A stretch of 64,000 bases of DNA from Chromatiales bacterium (GCA_027032075.1 JALVOC010000111.1:40699-104698), one strand, 5' to 3'; counted from the first letter of the stretch, positions 25,871 to 35,650 are shown. Numbers and translations: made by a program. Notes: generated by a model not told the origin, from the sequence alone.

Positions 25871-28141
25871 ATGCTAGATACATTGCGTCTGCTGATCCAG
25901 GAAGTCAATGTCGCCCGTAATCTCAAACAGGCGTTGGAGATTATCGTGCAGCGCATCAAGCCCATTCTGCAGGTGGATGTCTGTTCGGTTTATCTCGCCG
26001 ATGGCAAGGATGAGTACTATATTCTCATGGCGACAGACGGCTTGTTGCCCGAGTCCGTCGGCAAGGTGCGCCTGAAGAAAGGCGAAGGCCTGGTGGGACT
26101 GGTTGCCAGGCGTGCCGAGTCGCTCAATATTGCCGATGCCTCGACCCATCCCAGCTTTCGTTTTTTCCCGGAATCGGGTGAAGAAAAATTCCACGCCTTT
26201 CTCGGTGTGCCCATCATTCACCACCGTACCGTAGTGGGGGTGCTGGTGGTGCAGAGCAAGCAGCTGCAGCGGTTCGGTGAGGACAGCGAAACCCTGTTGA
26301 TCACCATGGCGGCCCAGTTGGCGGGGGCGATTGCCCATGCGGCGGCAAGTGGTGGTTTTGCCGGCTTGAACGATGACATCGAGGTGCAGGAGGAAGCCCG
26401 TATCCTGCAAGGCCAACCCGGTGCACCGGGAATCGCTATCGGTACCGCCAGCGTCATGTATCCGTTTGCCGATATCCATGCCATACCGGATCGGCAGGCA
26501 AACGATATCCCCGCAGAACTCGAGGTGTTTGATTCCGCGGTGCAGGCGGTAAAAAGCGATATCAAGACGCTTGCCGGGCGCTTGCAGGACAAACTGTCGA
26601 GCGAGGAGAAGGCGCTGTTCGATGTGTATACCCTCATGCTGGAAAGTGATTCTTTCGCCGGTGTCACCCGCGATCGCATCAAGGCCGGCAACTGGGCGCC
26701 TGGCGCGCTGCGGGAAACCATCGAAGAGCATGAACAGGTGTTCCATCAGATGGAGGATGCCTACCTGCGTGAGCGGGTGGAGGATATCCGGGATCTGGGA
26801 CGGCGCATTCTCATGTATCTGCAACAGAAAGAGAACCAGCACCGGGTGTTCCCGGAACGCACCATTCTGGTGGGGGAGGAGATCACGGCACCGATGCTGG
26901 CCGAAGTACCACCGGAAAAGCTGGTTGGCGTGATCTCGGTTCAGGGTTCGCGCACCTCCCATGTGGCCATTCTTGCCCGGGCGCTGGGTGTTCCGACAGT
27001 GATGGGGGCCGTGGATTTACCGGTTGGCCGCATAGACGGCGCGGAAGTGATTGCGGATGGTTATTCGGGGCAGGTCTATGTTTCGCCGGTGGAGGCGATC
27101 CGCAAGGAATATCAGAAGCTGATCGATGAGGAATCCCTCTTTTCCGAAGAGTTGTCGGCGCTGAAAGACCTGCCGGCCGAAACCCAGGACGGTGAACATA
27201 TCCCCTTATATGTAAATACAGGTTTATTGTCGGATTTGACGCCGACGCAGGAGAGTGGCGCGGAAGGTGTGGGTCTGTACCGGACAGAGTTTCCCTTTAT
27301 GGTGCGCCACCGTTTTCCGGGTGAAGATGAACAAACCGCCATCTACCGCCAGGTGATGGAAGCCTTCGCCCCGCGCCCGGTGGTCTTGCGTACCCTGGAT
27401 GTGGGGGGAGACAAGGCTTTGCCCTATTTCCCCATTAACGAAGAAAACCCTTTCCTCGGCTGGCGGGGGATCCGTATCACTCTGGATCATCCCGAAATTT
27501 TTCTGGTACAGGTGCGCGCCATGATGCGTGCCAGCGTCGGCCTGGATAATCTCAACATTCTTTTGCCAATGATCAGTGATGTATCGGAATTGCACGATGC
27601 TCTGGCCCTGATCCACCAGGGCTACGGGGAGTTGCTTGAGGATGGCCTGGAAGTGGTGATGCCGAAAGTGGGGGTGATGATTGAGGTTCCCTCGGCAGTG
27701 TATCAGGCCGGCAGCCTCTCCCGGCGGGTGGATTTCCTCTCCATCGGCACCAACGATCTGACCCAGTACCTGCTCGCGGTGGATCGCAACAACGCCCGCG
27801 TGGCAAGCCTGTATGACTCGTTACATCCTGCGGTGATTCGCGCCATGTTGCAGGTGGTGGATAGTGCGCGGGTTCACGGTAAACCGGTGAGCGTGTGTGG
27901 TGAAATGGCGGGGGATCCGGCCGCCGCCATCCTCCTGGTGGGGATGGGGATCCACAGCCTCAGTATGAGTGTGTCCAGCCTGGCGCGGGTGAAGCTGGTG
28001 ATCCGGAATATTACGCGGGAACGGGCGGAGGCGATCCTCAGTGAAGTCCTGGTGATGGAGGAAGTGCACAGTATTCGCGACTATCTTAATGATAAGCTTG
28101 AACAGGCCGGGATGGGTGGCCTGGTGCGGGCCGGAAAATAG
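25871..28141 (+). CDS. ptsP: Phosphoenolpyruvate-protein phosphotransferase PtsP (EI-Ntr)
   Basis: A 756-residue enzyme I of the nitrogen phosphotransferase system. A GAF domain (about 1-165, with VCSVYLADGKDEYYILMATDGLL) precedes the phosphohistidine domain with GSRTSHVAILARALGVPTVMG near residue 358 and the PEP-binding barrel with LRTLDVGGDKALPYF, GTNDLTQYLLAVDRNNARV and the late Cys in CGEMAGDP. It transfers phosphate from PEP to NPr. ATG at 25871 gives the standard start MLDTLRLLIQEV; a TTG at 25811 is in frame. A GspE-type ATPase follows 3 bases later. Confidence 0.94.
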   Translation: MLDTLRLLIQEVNVARNLKQALEIIVQRIKPILQVDVCSVYLADGKDEYYILMATDGLLPESVGKVRLKKGEGLVGLVARRAESLNIADASTHPSFRFFPESGEEKFHAFLGVPIIHHRTVVGVLVVQSKQLQRFGEDSETLLITMAAQLAGAIAHAAASGGFAGLNDDIEVQEEARILQGQPGAPGIAIGTASVMYPFADIHAIPDRQANDIPAELEVFDSAVQAVKSDIKTLAGRLQDKLSSEEKALFDVYTLMLESDSFAGVTRDRIKAGNWAPGALRETIEEHEQVFHQMEDAYLRERVEDIRDLGRRILMYLQQKENQHRVFPERTILVGEEITAPMLAEVPPEKLVGVISVQGSRTSHVAILARALGVPTVMGAVDLPVGRIDGAEVIADGYSGQVYVSPVEAIRKEYQKLIDEESLFSEELSALKDLPAETQDGEHIPLYVNTGLLSDLTPTQESGAEGVGLYRTEFPFMVRHRFPGEDEQTAIYRQVMEAFAPRPVVLRTLDVGGDKALPYFPINEENPFLGWRGIRITLDHPEIFLVQVRAMMRASVGLDNLNILLPMISDVSELHDALALIHQGYGELLEDGLEVVMPKVGVMIEVPSAVYQAGSLSRRVDFLSIGTNDLTQYLLAVDRNNARVASLYDSLHPAVIRAMLQVVDSARVHGKPVSVCGEMAGDPAAAILLVGMGIHSLSMSVSSLARVKLVIRNITRERAEAILSEVLVMEEVHSIRDYLNDKLEQAGMGGLVRAGK

Positions 28142-28144
28142 ACC

Positions 28145-29935
28145 ATGATGCAAGTTCAATCACAACAGACCGAGCCGGATCGGCATCTGACACTGCAGGA
28201 AATCGTGCAGGAATTGCTGCAGGATGGTCGGCTGGCAAAGGAGGATGCCGATCAGTTTCTGATCCCGGCGCGTACCGGTGCGCTGGAAATTCATCCGCTG
28301 GTGCTGCTCTCCCAGCAGGAATGGGAGGATCAGGCGAATCCCGGTTCCCGGCTGGATATGGAGGCCCTCACCCAGTGGCTGGCGGAAAAAGCCGGTTTAC
28401 CCTATTTTCGTATCGACCCGTTAAAAATTGATGTCACCTCGGTCACCTCGGTCACCTCCCACGCCTATGCCAGCCGTCACAAAATCCTGCCGGTGGCGGT
28501 CGAGGACAAGAAAGTCATCATTGCCACGGCGGAACCCTATGTCCACCATTGGCAATCGGAGCTGGCGCATATCAACAAGATGGAAATCGAACGGGTGATC
28601 GCCAATCCGCTGGACATTGCCCGCTATCTGGATGAATTTTACAGCGTCAGCCATTCCATCCGCCGGGCGAACCTCGAGAAAGAAGGGGACGCCATACCGG
28701 GTATCACCAATTTTGAACAACTGGTGGAGTTGGGCAAGTCGGGAAACCTGGATGCCAATGATCGTGACATCGTGCAAATCGTCGACTGGCTGTTGCAGTA
28801 CGCATTCGATCAACGTGCCAGCGATATCCACATGGAACCCCGGCGTGAGGCCGGCCATATCCGTTTTCGTATCGACGGGGTGCTGCAGCATGTCTACGAC
28901 ATGCCACCGACGGTGATGACCGCGGTCACCAGCCGCATCAAGGTGCTGGGACGAATGGACGTCGTGGAAAAACGCCGGCCGCAGGACGGGCGGATCAAAA
29001 CCAAAATGCCCGACGGCGATGAAATTGAATTGCGCCTCTCCACCATGCCGACAGCCTTTGGTGAGAAACTGGTGCTGCGTATCTTCAACCCCGAAGTATT
29101 GCTGAAGGATTTTGCCGCGCTGGGTTTCAGCGAAAAGGACATTACCGGCTGGAACCAGATGGTGACCCAGCCACACGGCATAATCCTGGTGACCGGACCA
29201 ACAGGTTCCGGCAAGACCACTACCTTGTATTCCACCCTCAGACAACTCGCCAAACCTGAAGTCAACGTCTGCTCGGTCGAGGATCCGATTGAAATGGTGG
29301 TTTCGGATTTCAATCAGATGCAGGTTCAGCACAACATCGGAGTTGATTTCGCTTCCGGGATCCGTACGCTGTTACGCCAGGATCCGGATATCATCATGGT
29401 CGGTGAGATCCGTGATCACGAGACAGCGGAAATGGCCATCCAGGCCGCCCTCACCGGGCACCTGGTGCTTTCAACACTGCATACCAACGATTCGGCTTCC
29501 GCGATTCCGCGATTACGGGAGATCGGGATCCCGGCATACCTGATCAACGCGACCTTGCTGGGTGTGATGGCACAACGCCTGGTGCGTAACCTCTGCCCGC
29601 ATTGCAAGCAGCCGACCGAGATCCCGGCCGATATCTGGGCCGCGCTCACATCACCCTGGAAAATGAGTGGGGAAGCCCGTTTCTACAAACCCGTGGGGTG
29701 TGACAAATGCCGCAACACCGGTTATCTCGGGCGGGTCGGGCTTTATGAAATGTTCAGAATGACACCGAGCATGCGGGAAAACATCAAGCCCGACAGTGAT
29801 GCCGACGCGATCCGCAAGGCGGCAATCAAGGAAGGCATGACCCAGTTGCGCATTGCCGGGGCGCGCAGGATCGCCATGGGGCAGACGACCGTGGATGAAG
29901 TCCTGAAGGTGGTGCCGCCGGATAGCGAAATTTAA
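28145..29935 (+). CDS. GspE/PilB-family type II secretion ATPase
   Basis: A 596-residue secretion/pilus ATPase. An N-terminal MshEN-like region (about 60-150) is followed by RASDIHMEPRREAGHIRFRIDGVLQ. The Walker A motif GPTGSGKTTT is near residue 355, the Asp/His boxes are seen in DPIEMVV and LTGHLVLSTLHTND, and a zinc-binding CPHC...CDKC pair lies near residues 485-520. A 9-base unit is repeated three times at 28432-28458, giving VTSVTSVTS. No other secretion genes are adjacent, so the machine it drives is encoded elsewhere. The gap to ptsP is 3 bases. Confidence 0.88.
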   Translation: MMQVQSQQTEPDRHLTLQEIVQELLQDGRLAKEDADQFLIPARTGALEIHPLVLLSQQEWEDQANPGSRLDMEALTQWLAEKAGLPYFRIDPLKIDVTSVTSVTSHAYASRHKILPVAVEDKKVIIATAEPYVHHWQSELAHINKMEIERVIANPLDIARYLDEFYSVSHSIRRANLEKEGDAIPGITNFEQLVELGKSGNLDANDRDIVQIVDWLLQYAFDQRASDIHMEPRREAGHIRFRIDGVLQHVYDMPPTVMTAVTSRIKVLGRMDVVEKRRPQDGRIKTKMPDGDEIELRLSTMPTAFGEKLVLRIFNPEVLLKDFAALGFSEKDITGWNQMVTQPHGIILVTGPTGSGKTTTLYSTLRQLAKPEVNVCSVEDPIEMVVSDFNQMQVQHNIGVDFASGIRTLLRQDPDIIMVGEIRDHETAEMAIQAALTGHLVLSTLHTNDSASAIPRLREIGIPAYLINATLLGVMAQRLVRNLCPHCKQPTEIPADIWAALTSPWKMSGEARFYKPVGCDKCRNTGYLGRVGLYEMFRMTPSMRENIKPDSDADAIRKAAIKEGMTQLRIAGARRIAMGQTTVDEVLKVVPPDSEI

Positions 29936-29937
29936 AA

Positions 29938-30336
29938 TCAATTCAGCCGGATTTTATAACGCTGAATCTGCACCATCAATTCGGCCGGATTGAAGGGCTG
30001 GACGATGTAATCGGTTGCCCCGGCCTCCAAAGCCGGGTCGATATCCTGATAGGCATGACATTCGGTCAGCAGTAATACCGGCGTGATCTGCCAGCCCGGC
30101 ATGCCACGCAGGCGGCGCAAAAAGGAAAAGTTATTGCTGCGGGACAATTCAACATCCAGAAAAATCACACACGGCGCCAGCATTTTTCGCATCATCAGGC
30201 AGGCGGATTCACAATTGGTTACACTTATTACCTGATATCCTTCCCGGCTCAACATATAATCAAGCAGATAGGCAGTGTGGGCATCTTTTTCGATGACGAG
30301 AATGGTGTCCTGCTCATGTTTAGGGGTTTTTGTCAT
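29938..30336 (-). CDS. Degenerate single-domain response-regulator receiver
   Basis: A 132-residue CheY-like receiver with no output domain. The phospho-acceptor Asp is present (VIFLDVELSRSN), but the acidic pocket reads VIEKDAH instead of a double Asp/Glu, and the conserved Lys of KPF is Gln (YIVQPFNPAE). The protein may therefore signal without normal phosphorylation. The start is uncertain: ATG at 30336 lacks a ribosome site and a TTG seven codons upstream is in frame. It is convergent with the GspE-type ATPase, 2 bases apart, and could act with it, though this is inference. Confidence 0.8.
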   Translation of the reverse strand: MTKTPKHEQDTILVIEKDAHTAYLLDYMLSREGYQVISVTNCESACLMMRKMLAPCVIFLDVELSRSNNFSFLRRLRGMPGWQITPVLLLTECHAYQDIDPALEAGATDYIVQPFNPAELMVQIQRYKIRLN

Positions 30337-30643
30337 AACAAAATGTGGCAAGAACAACAGTTACCTAATACCAGAAGCAGACATGAGTTATTAATCGGCG
30401 AAGCCGCATAAACCTTTAGTGGTAAGAATCCGTTCTAAGTTGTTGATTGCTGTCAGGGTTGAGTTGCGGTAGCCAATTTGTAAATAAAAACAAGCATGTT
30501 TTCAGAAAATATTGTCATCAAATGAGGTGCGGTTTTTTTCGCTGCCGGAGGAAGAGGTAAACAGGCAGGGAGTGCCGGCTTTTTTCGACAGTCAAAACAG
30601 GTAAACTGGTTTAATGGAATAAGAGTGAAAGTTTTGCAATAAC

Positions 30644-31717
30644 ATGGATACCCTGACACATGCGCTAAGCGGTATGTTGCTCGCAAGGGCCACCGTGGCT
30701 GTTAACCAACATGGAGCAACCAGCCAGGATGTGCCAAGTGTGCGTGCACGCATGACTGCCGGTTTACTCGCGGCGGCCTTTCCCGACCTTGATATCATCA
30801 GCCATCTCTTCGGGCCAATCAGTTATCTTAATTTTCATCGCGGTCTGACCCATTCGGTTTTAATCCTGCCGTTGTGGGCATGGCTGCTGGCCCTGTTGTT
30901 TGCCGCTTTATGGCGGGGCAGATACCGCTGGCAGCTTTTCTATGGTGTTTCCGCCATGGGGATCGGTGTGCACATCATTGGGGATGTTATCACTGCCTAT
31001 GGCACCATGGTGTTTGCTCCCCTGTCGGATTACCGCCTGGCATGGCCGGCAACCTTTATCATCGATTTATATTTTACCGGCATTATTGCAGCCGCCTTGT
31101 TGCTTGCCTGGGCCTGGAAAAAACACGCAATCCTTATCAGCCGTGCCGGAATGGTGTTGTTGATAAGCTATGTGGGGTTGCAGGGTTACCTGCATCAGCA
31201 GGCATTAATAATTGCGAAGGATTATAGCCAGCGGCACGAGTTGGCAGTGGCACGGCTGGAGGCATTACCGCAACCGTTGTCCCCTTTAAACTGGAAGCTT
31301 ATCGTCTCAACTGCGGATGAATACCACATCGCCTACATCAATTTGCTGCGGCAACAGCCGTTGCGGGCAGGGCGTGATGAGAGTCTGTTTCATCGTATCG
31401 CGGCATTATATCAACCTGTTTTGCAAGCGAGGTGGTTGATACGGGATCGCTTTGGCCGTGACGAAAAGCAGCGGCGGTTCGTTCGAGCTGTGTGGTCACA
31501 GGAAATATTGAAAGATATCCGGCATTTCATGTTGTATCCGATGCTGGCGGATCTCGAACAGCGTGACGCGGGATTGTGTGCCTGGTTCATGGATCAGCGT
31601 TTCAGCCTGGAGGGTATTCGTGCGCCGTTCCAGTTTGGTGTTTGCCGCAAGAACGGCTCGGCTGCGTGGCGCCTGTATCGCCGCCAGGGTAAACAGGCGA
31701 TCCCGCTGTTTCATTGA
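30644..31717 (+). CDS. YdjM-like membrane protein (DUF457 / putative metal-dependent hydrolase)
   Basis: A 357-residue protein. The family start MDTLTHALSGMLLARATVA and the motifs AAFPDLDIISHLFGPISYLNFHRGLTHSV (His and Asp residues likely bind metal) and HIIGDVITAYGT are typical of LexA-regulated YdjM-like proteins. Helices lie at about 70-90, 100-120, 145-165 and 170-190, and the C-terminal 170 residues are soluble. The substrate is unknown. No LexA box is evident upstream. It ends 9 bases before the end of dam on the other strand. Confidence 0.85.
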   Translation: MDTLTHALSGMLLARATVAVNQHGATSQDVPSVRARMTAGLLAAAFPDLDIISHLFGPISYLNFHRGLTHSVLILPLWAWLLALLFAALWRGRYRWQLFYGVSAMGIGVHIIGDVITAYGTMVFAPLSDYRLAWPATFIIDLYFTGIIAAALLLAWAWKKHAILISRAGMVLLISYVGLQGYLHQQALIIAKDYSQRHELAVARLEALPQPLSPLNWKLIVSTADEYHIAYINLLRQQPLRAGRDESLFHRIAALYQPVLQARWLIRDRFGRDEKQRRFVRAVWSQEILKDIRHFMLYPMLADLEQRDAGLCAWFMDQRFSLEGIRAPFQFGVCRKNGSAAWRLYRRQGKQAIPLFH

Positions 31718-31726
31718 ATGCCTGTC

Positions 31727-32572
31727 TCAAAGATACAGTGCCAGCAATTCCCCTGCATGTTCGCGTTTCTGGCCATTACAACTGATGGAACGCTGTACCT
31801 TGAATTTATCCAGCCTGGTGGCATTGAGGTATGCCCTGCGGGTGAATTTTGTGTTGTGATTGGAAATGAGTACCGGAATGCCGCGTTGTGCGGTTTGTTC
31901 GGCAAGCGTGGCAAGTTGTTGCTGTTGTTGGAGATCGAAACCGGCGCTGCTGTAAGTGGTGAAGTTGGCGGAAGTGGAAAGCGGCACATAAGGTGGATCG
32001 CAATAGATGACATCCCCGGGCCTGGCCTGACGCATGGTTTCCTCGAATGAGCAAAGGTTGAATATTGCCCGTTGTGATTTTTGATGAAAGGCCTGCATTT
32101 GTTTTTCCGGAAAGTGGGGATGTTTGTAACGGCCAAACGGCACGTTGAAACCGCCACTGGCATTGTAGCGGCAAAGGCCGTTATAGCCATGCCGGTTTAA
32201 ATAGATAAACAGTGCTGCTTTTTGCCGCTTGTTGCGCGTGTGATTGAATTTGTCGCGGATTTCATAATAGCTGTCCGGGTTGTTGTACTTGCCGCTGAAA
32301 AAACGTTTGCAATAACGGATAAAATCCGCACCTTCCCGTTTGAGAAAATTGTACAGGTTGATAAGGTCCGGGTTGTTGTCACTTAGCAGAAATTGCTGAT
32401 ATTCCGTGTTGAGAAAGAGCGCGGCTGATCCGGCAAAGGGTTCAACCAGACGTTTGCCCGGCGGCAGGTGGGGAATGATGCGGGACAGAATCCGGTATTT
32501 ATTACCCGCCCATTTCAGAAAGGGGCGGGTGGTATGGTTGCTTGTAGCCGCTTGCGTGCTACTGCCAGGCAT
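31727..32572 (-). CDS. dam: DNA adenine methylase Dam (GATC)
   Basis: A 281-residue N6-adenine methyltransferase of the D12 class. SAM-binding motif I is seen as RPFLKWAGNKYRIL plus VEPFAGSAALFLN, and the catalytic motif is DVIYCDPPYVPLS near residue 190. The family methylates GATC and guides mismatch repair and replication timing. The start codon overlaps the argA stop by one base, so the two are co-translated, an unusual partnership. A phage-type origin cannot be excluded, but base composition is like its neighbours. Confidence 0.9.
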   Translation of the reverse strand: MPGSSTQAATSNHTTRPFLKWAGNKYRILSRIIPHLPPGKRLVEPFAGSAALFLNTEYQQFLLSDNNPDLINLYNFLKREGADFIRYCKRFFSGKYNNPDSYYEIRDKFNHTRNKRQKAALFIYLNRHGYNGLCRYNASGGFNVPFGRYKHPHFPEKQMQAFHQKSQRAIFNLCSFEETMRQARPGDVIYCDPPYVPLSTSANFTTYSSAGFDLQQQQQLATLAEQTAQRGIPVLISNHNTKFTRRAYLNATRLDKFKVQRSISCNGQKREHAGELLALYL

Positions 32573-33903
32573 CAGGCGATGTCCTTGATGAAGACTTTGG
32601 ATTGCCGCTGGTAGTTGTACAGGGCGCGGCGTTTTACCGGCAGCTTTTCGAGCGTGCCGGCTTTGAAACCCCTTTCACGGAACCAGTGGGCGGTTTTGGT
32701 GGTAAGCACAAACAGCCGTTTTATCCCCAGCTGGTGTGACTGCCGTTCGATGTAATGCAACAGCGCATCCCCACGTCCCTGCCTGCGGTAATCGGGGTGT
32801 ACGGCCAAGCAGGCGAGCTCGCTGACCTTTTCCTTGACGAAGGGGTAGAGCGCGGCGCAGGCAACGATCATACCGTCGCGTTCCACCACGGTGAAGTGAT
32901 CGATTTCCATTTCCAGCCGTTCCCGTGAACGCCGCACCAGAATATCATCGGCTTCCAGAGGGGCGATGAGTTCGAGTATGCCGCCGATATCCTGCAGTAC
33001 CGCCTGGCGGGTATCTTCAAAGGGATCCTGCATCACCAGTGTCCCGCAGCCATCGCGGGTGAACAGTTCCAGCAAGAGTGCGCCATCGATCTGCCGGCTG
33101 AGGATATGAGTGCGGGGCACCTCGTGCTCGCAGGCCTGGATGGCGCTGGCAAGGCTGTTGGCGGCATCGTTGTTGAGTTTGTGTTTGCCGGCCAGTATTT
33201 TTTCCGCCTGTTCCAGCGTCAGTTCACGCAACAGATGGTGGCGGTTATCGGTGATCCCTTTGCCGTCCACCAGATGAATGAGTTTGTCGGCAGCCAGTTG
33301 TATCGCGGTGGCGGTGGCGACATCGTGTGCGCTCAGGTTGAAAACCTCGCCGCTGGGGGAATAACCGAGCGGGGAGAGCAGAACCAGCGCACCTTCATTC
33401 AGGTGTTGATGGATCGCTTCACTGTCGATACGCCGTACCTCGCCCGTGTGGCAAAAATCCACGCCTTCATGAACACCAAGCGGCCGGGCGGTGACAAAAT
33501 TACCCGAGACCACACGGATACAGGCTCCGGCCATGGGTGAATTTGCCAGTCCCGTGGACAGCAGCGCCTCGATCTCGACCCGCACGCTGCCGGCGGCTTC
33601 CTTGACACAGCGCAGTGCCGGCTCGTCGGTGATGCGCAGGCCTTTCACGTAGCGTGTACGCACCTTGCGTTGTCGCAAACACTGTTCAATTTGCGGCCGG
33701 GCACCGTGAACCAGAACCAGACGGACGCCGAGGCTGTTGAGCAGGGCCAGATCGTGCACCAGGGTGGCAAACTGGGCATCGGCGATGACTTCACCGCCGA
33801 AGGCCACAACGAAGGTCCGGTTCCGGCAGGCATTGATATAGGGGGAGGAGTTCCGGAACCAGCGGACAAGATCCATGTTATTGGGCGTTTGTTGTTTGGC
33901 CAT
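32572..33903 (-). CDS. argA: N-acetylglutamate synthase ArgA
   Basis: A 443-residue enzyme for the first step of arginine synthesis. The N-terminal amino-acid-kinase-like domain (about 1-290; FVVAFGGEVIADAQF, LVLVHGARPQIEQCL) is the arginine-sensing part. The C-terminal GNAT domain (about 300-443) has the acetyl-CoA loop HPDYRRQGRGDALLHYIE. The length fits the classical bacterial form. It precedes dam on the minus strand with a one-base overlap. argD and argF lie 11-13 kb to the right. Confidence 0.95.
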   Translation of the reverse strand: MAKQQTPNNMDLVRWFRNSSPYINACRNRTFVVAFGGEVIADAQFATLVHDLALLNSLGVRLVLVHGARPQIEQCLRQRKVRTRYVKGLRITDEPALRCVKEAAGSVRVEIEALLSTGLANSPMAGACIRVVSGNFVTARPLGVHEGVDFCHTGEVRRIDSEAIHQHLNEGALVLLSPLGYSPSGEVFNLSAHDVATATAIQLAADKLIHLVDGKGITDNRHHLLRELTLEQAEKILAGKHKLNNDAANSLASAIQACEHEVPRTHILSRQIDGALLLELFTRDGCGTLVMQDPFEDTRQAVLQDIGGILELIAPLEADDILVRRSRERLEMEIDHFTVVERDGMIVACAALYPFVKEKVSELACLAVHPDYRRQGRGDALLHYIERQSHQLGIKRLFVLTTKTAHWFRERGFKAGTLEKLPVKRRALYNYQRQSKVFIKDIA

Positions 33904-33993
33904 TGTTGTTTAAAAAAGGAGAAAATGCTGTAAAAAACCCGAGTTTACAGTATGACAGGAGGATTGAAAAAATCATATTGCCAGCGAGCAGGC

Positions 33994-34025
33994 AAAAAAA
34001 ACCGGGTAATGTCGTTTACCCGGTT
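33994..34025 (-). terminator. Intrinsic terminator after the SH3-domain gene
   Basis: On the minus strand a hairpin with arms ACCGGGTAA and TTACCCGGT is followed by eight T residues. It lies just beyond the stop of the SH3/coiled-coil gene and upstream of argA, so it separates the two transcripts. Confidence 0.85.
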
Positions 34026-34049
34026 TCTCCGTTGGCTTGACGGGGTGCC

Positions 34050-34706
34050 TTACCAGCTGCTGCGTTTGCGCCAGCGTATCTTGGGAATGATCAAGCCCAG
34101 AAGCATGCCGCCAAACAGCACTGCTGCCCCGGCAACGAACCATTCCCGCTGGGAGCGATCCTTGAGCACCTGGTTCTCCTGTTGCAGCAATTGCAGGTCT
34201 TTTTCCAGCGAGATGTTTTCTTGCTTGAGTTCCCGGTTTTGCTTGTCGAGCAGGATCGGTTTTGCCGCAACCTGGGTAAGGCGTTTGAGTTCGGCGCTGT
34301 TGGCATTGTACTTGGCAAGCAGATCCTTGCGTTCGGCCTCCAGTTCGCTGGCGCGTTTTTTGACCCTGGCCAGTTCGCTCCTGAGTTTGTTGTTTTGCTC
34401 CTTGAGGCGGGCCAGTTTTTTTTCGGCAACCTCCAGTTTTGCCTTGGCGATGGGTTCCTTCACCAGGTACTGGCTCCGCACCCAGCCCTCCAGGCCGTCC
34501 GGGGTTTCAACACGCGCATAGCCGGTGTCCGTCATCTCCAGCACTTCCAGGCGGGTGCCGCTGGGCAGGGTTTTGATGATCTGGTACTGGGCACCCTGGC
34601 CGGATCGCAGGGTGATGATCAATTGATCGCTGACATAACGGATATCGGCTGCCGCCGCCAGCACGGGAAGCAGCAGTGCGGTCAGAAACAAGGCAAATTT
34701 TTTCAC
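34050..34706 (-). CDS. SH3-domain, coiled-coil membrane protein (YgiM/TIGR04211-like)
   Basis: A 218-residue exported protein. The order is signal peptide (KKFALFLTALLLPVLAAAA), bacterial SH3 domain (about 20-90, with IRYVSDQLIITLRSGQGAQYQ and VETPDGLEGWVRSQYL), a long Glu/Lys-rich coiled coil (about 95-180), and a C-terminal membrane helix (FVAGAAVLFGGMLLGLII) with a basic tail. The role is unknown; similar proteins are cell-envelope factors. AGGA lies eight bases before a GTG at 34706, chosen as start; ATG at 34715 is the alternative. Confidence 0.85.
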   Translation of the reverse strand: MKKFALFLTALLLPVLAAAADIRYVSDQLIITLRSGQGAQYQIIKTLPSGTRLEVLEMTDTGYARVETPDGLEGWVRSQYLVKEPIAKAKLEVAEKKLARLKEQNNKLRSELARVKKRASELEAERKDLLAKYNANSAELKRLTQVAAKPILLDKQNRELKQENISLEKDLQLLQQENQVLKDRSQREWFVAGAAVLFGGMLLGLIIPKIRWRKRSSW

Positions 34707-34848
34707 AAATACCATCCTATTATTGTCATTTTGCAGTGATCCCTATTATATATAAGGAGGCGTCAACATAAAGCCCGCCGGGGCGCCGGTATTGCGTCCT
34801 GATTCACATATTTCATGCTGCATTCAATCGGAGTCCTGATCTGTCATA

Positions 34849-34866
34849 ATGTCATATCGTTGTAAT
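34849..34866 (+). promoter_or_regulatory. Pho box upstream of phoB
   Basis: ATGTCAT and TTGTAAT units lie 11 bases apart (34849 and 34860), the spacing of PhoB-binding direct repeats. An overlapping CTGTCAT is at 34841. It sits 77-94 bases upstream of phoB and suggests autoregulation. Confidence 0.55.
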
Positions 34867-34942
34867 ATTGCTGGAGTGTAATCGCCAGTCAGAAAGACGG
34901 GGATCTGTCGATTGACACATTTTTGTAACAGGTAACACAAGT

Positions 34943-35641
34943 ATGCCAGATACGCCGAATTATAAAATCCTTCTGGTCGAGGATGAAGAGGCAATCCGCG
35001 AGATGCTGGTTTTCACCCTGCAGCGCGGAGGCTATGAGGTCATTGAGGCGGCCGATGCACGGGAAGCGGCGGAAAAACTGGCGGAGAAGCCGGATCTGAT
35101 GCTGCTCGACTGGATGTTGCCCGGTATCAGTGGTGTGGAGTTCACCCAGCGCCTGCGCCGTGACAGCGCAACCCGGGATCTGCCGATCATCATGCTGACG
35201 GCCAGAGGGGAGGAGGAAAATAAACTCAAAGGTTTTGATGCCGGTGCCGATGATTATGTCACCAAGCCCTTTTCCACCCAGGAGCTGTTGGCGCGGATCA
35301 AGGCGGTGTTGCGCCGCAGCCACAGCCTGCATGCCAATGAAGTGATCGAGATCAACGGCATGGAACTGGATACCGCCGGTCATCGCCTGCGGATCGAGGG
35401 GCGGCCACTGGATCTCGGGCCGACCGAATTCCGCTTGTTGAGCTTTTTCATGGGGCATTCAGAGCGTGTTTTCAGCCGGGATCAGTTGCTTGATCAGGTC
35501 TGGGGCGATAATGTTTACATTGAAGACAGAACGGTGGATGTGCATATCCGCCGTTTACGCAAGGCGCTGGCACCCTTTGGTTATGATCGCCATATCCAGA
35601 CGGTGCGTGGTGCCGGTTACCGTTTTTCACGCCATATCTGA
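34943..35641 (+). CDS. phoB: Phosphate regulon response regulator PhoB
   Basis: A 232-residue OmpR-family regulator. The receiver has [15 protein letters not shown], phospho-Asp in [13 protein letters not shown] and Lys in [11 protein letters not shown]. The winged-helix domain has [31 protein letters not shown] and [14 protein letters not shown]. It activates pst and other Pho genes under phosphate limitation. phoR follows after 9 bases. Confidence 0.97.
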   Translation: MPDTPNYKILLVEDEEAIREMLVFTLQRGGYEVIEAADAREAAEKLAEKPDLMLLDWMLPGISGVEFTQRLRRDSATRDLPIIMLTARGEEENKLKGFDAGADDYVTKPFSTQELLARIKAVLRRSHSLHANEVIEINGMELDTAGHRLRIEGRPLDLGPTEFRLLSFFMGHSERVFSRDQLLDQVWGDNVYIEDRTVDVHIRRLRKALAPFGYDRHIQTVRGAGYRFSRHI

Positions 35642-35650
35642 AAAAAATCC

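Noticed and set aside
25874..26962. 362-codon minus-strand frame opposite ptsP
   Set aside because: Shadow of ptsP, no domain visible.
28421..29332. 303-codon minus-strand frame opposite the GspE/PilB gene
   Set aside because: Shadow frame; the forward protein carries Walker and zinc motifs.
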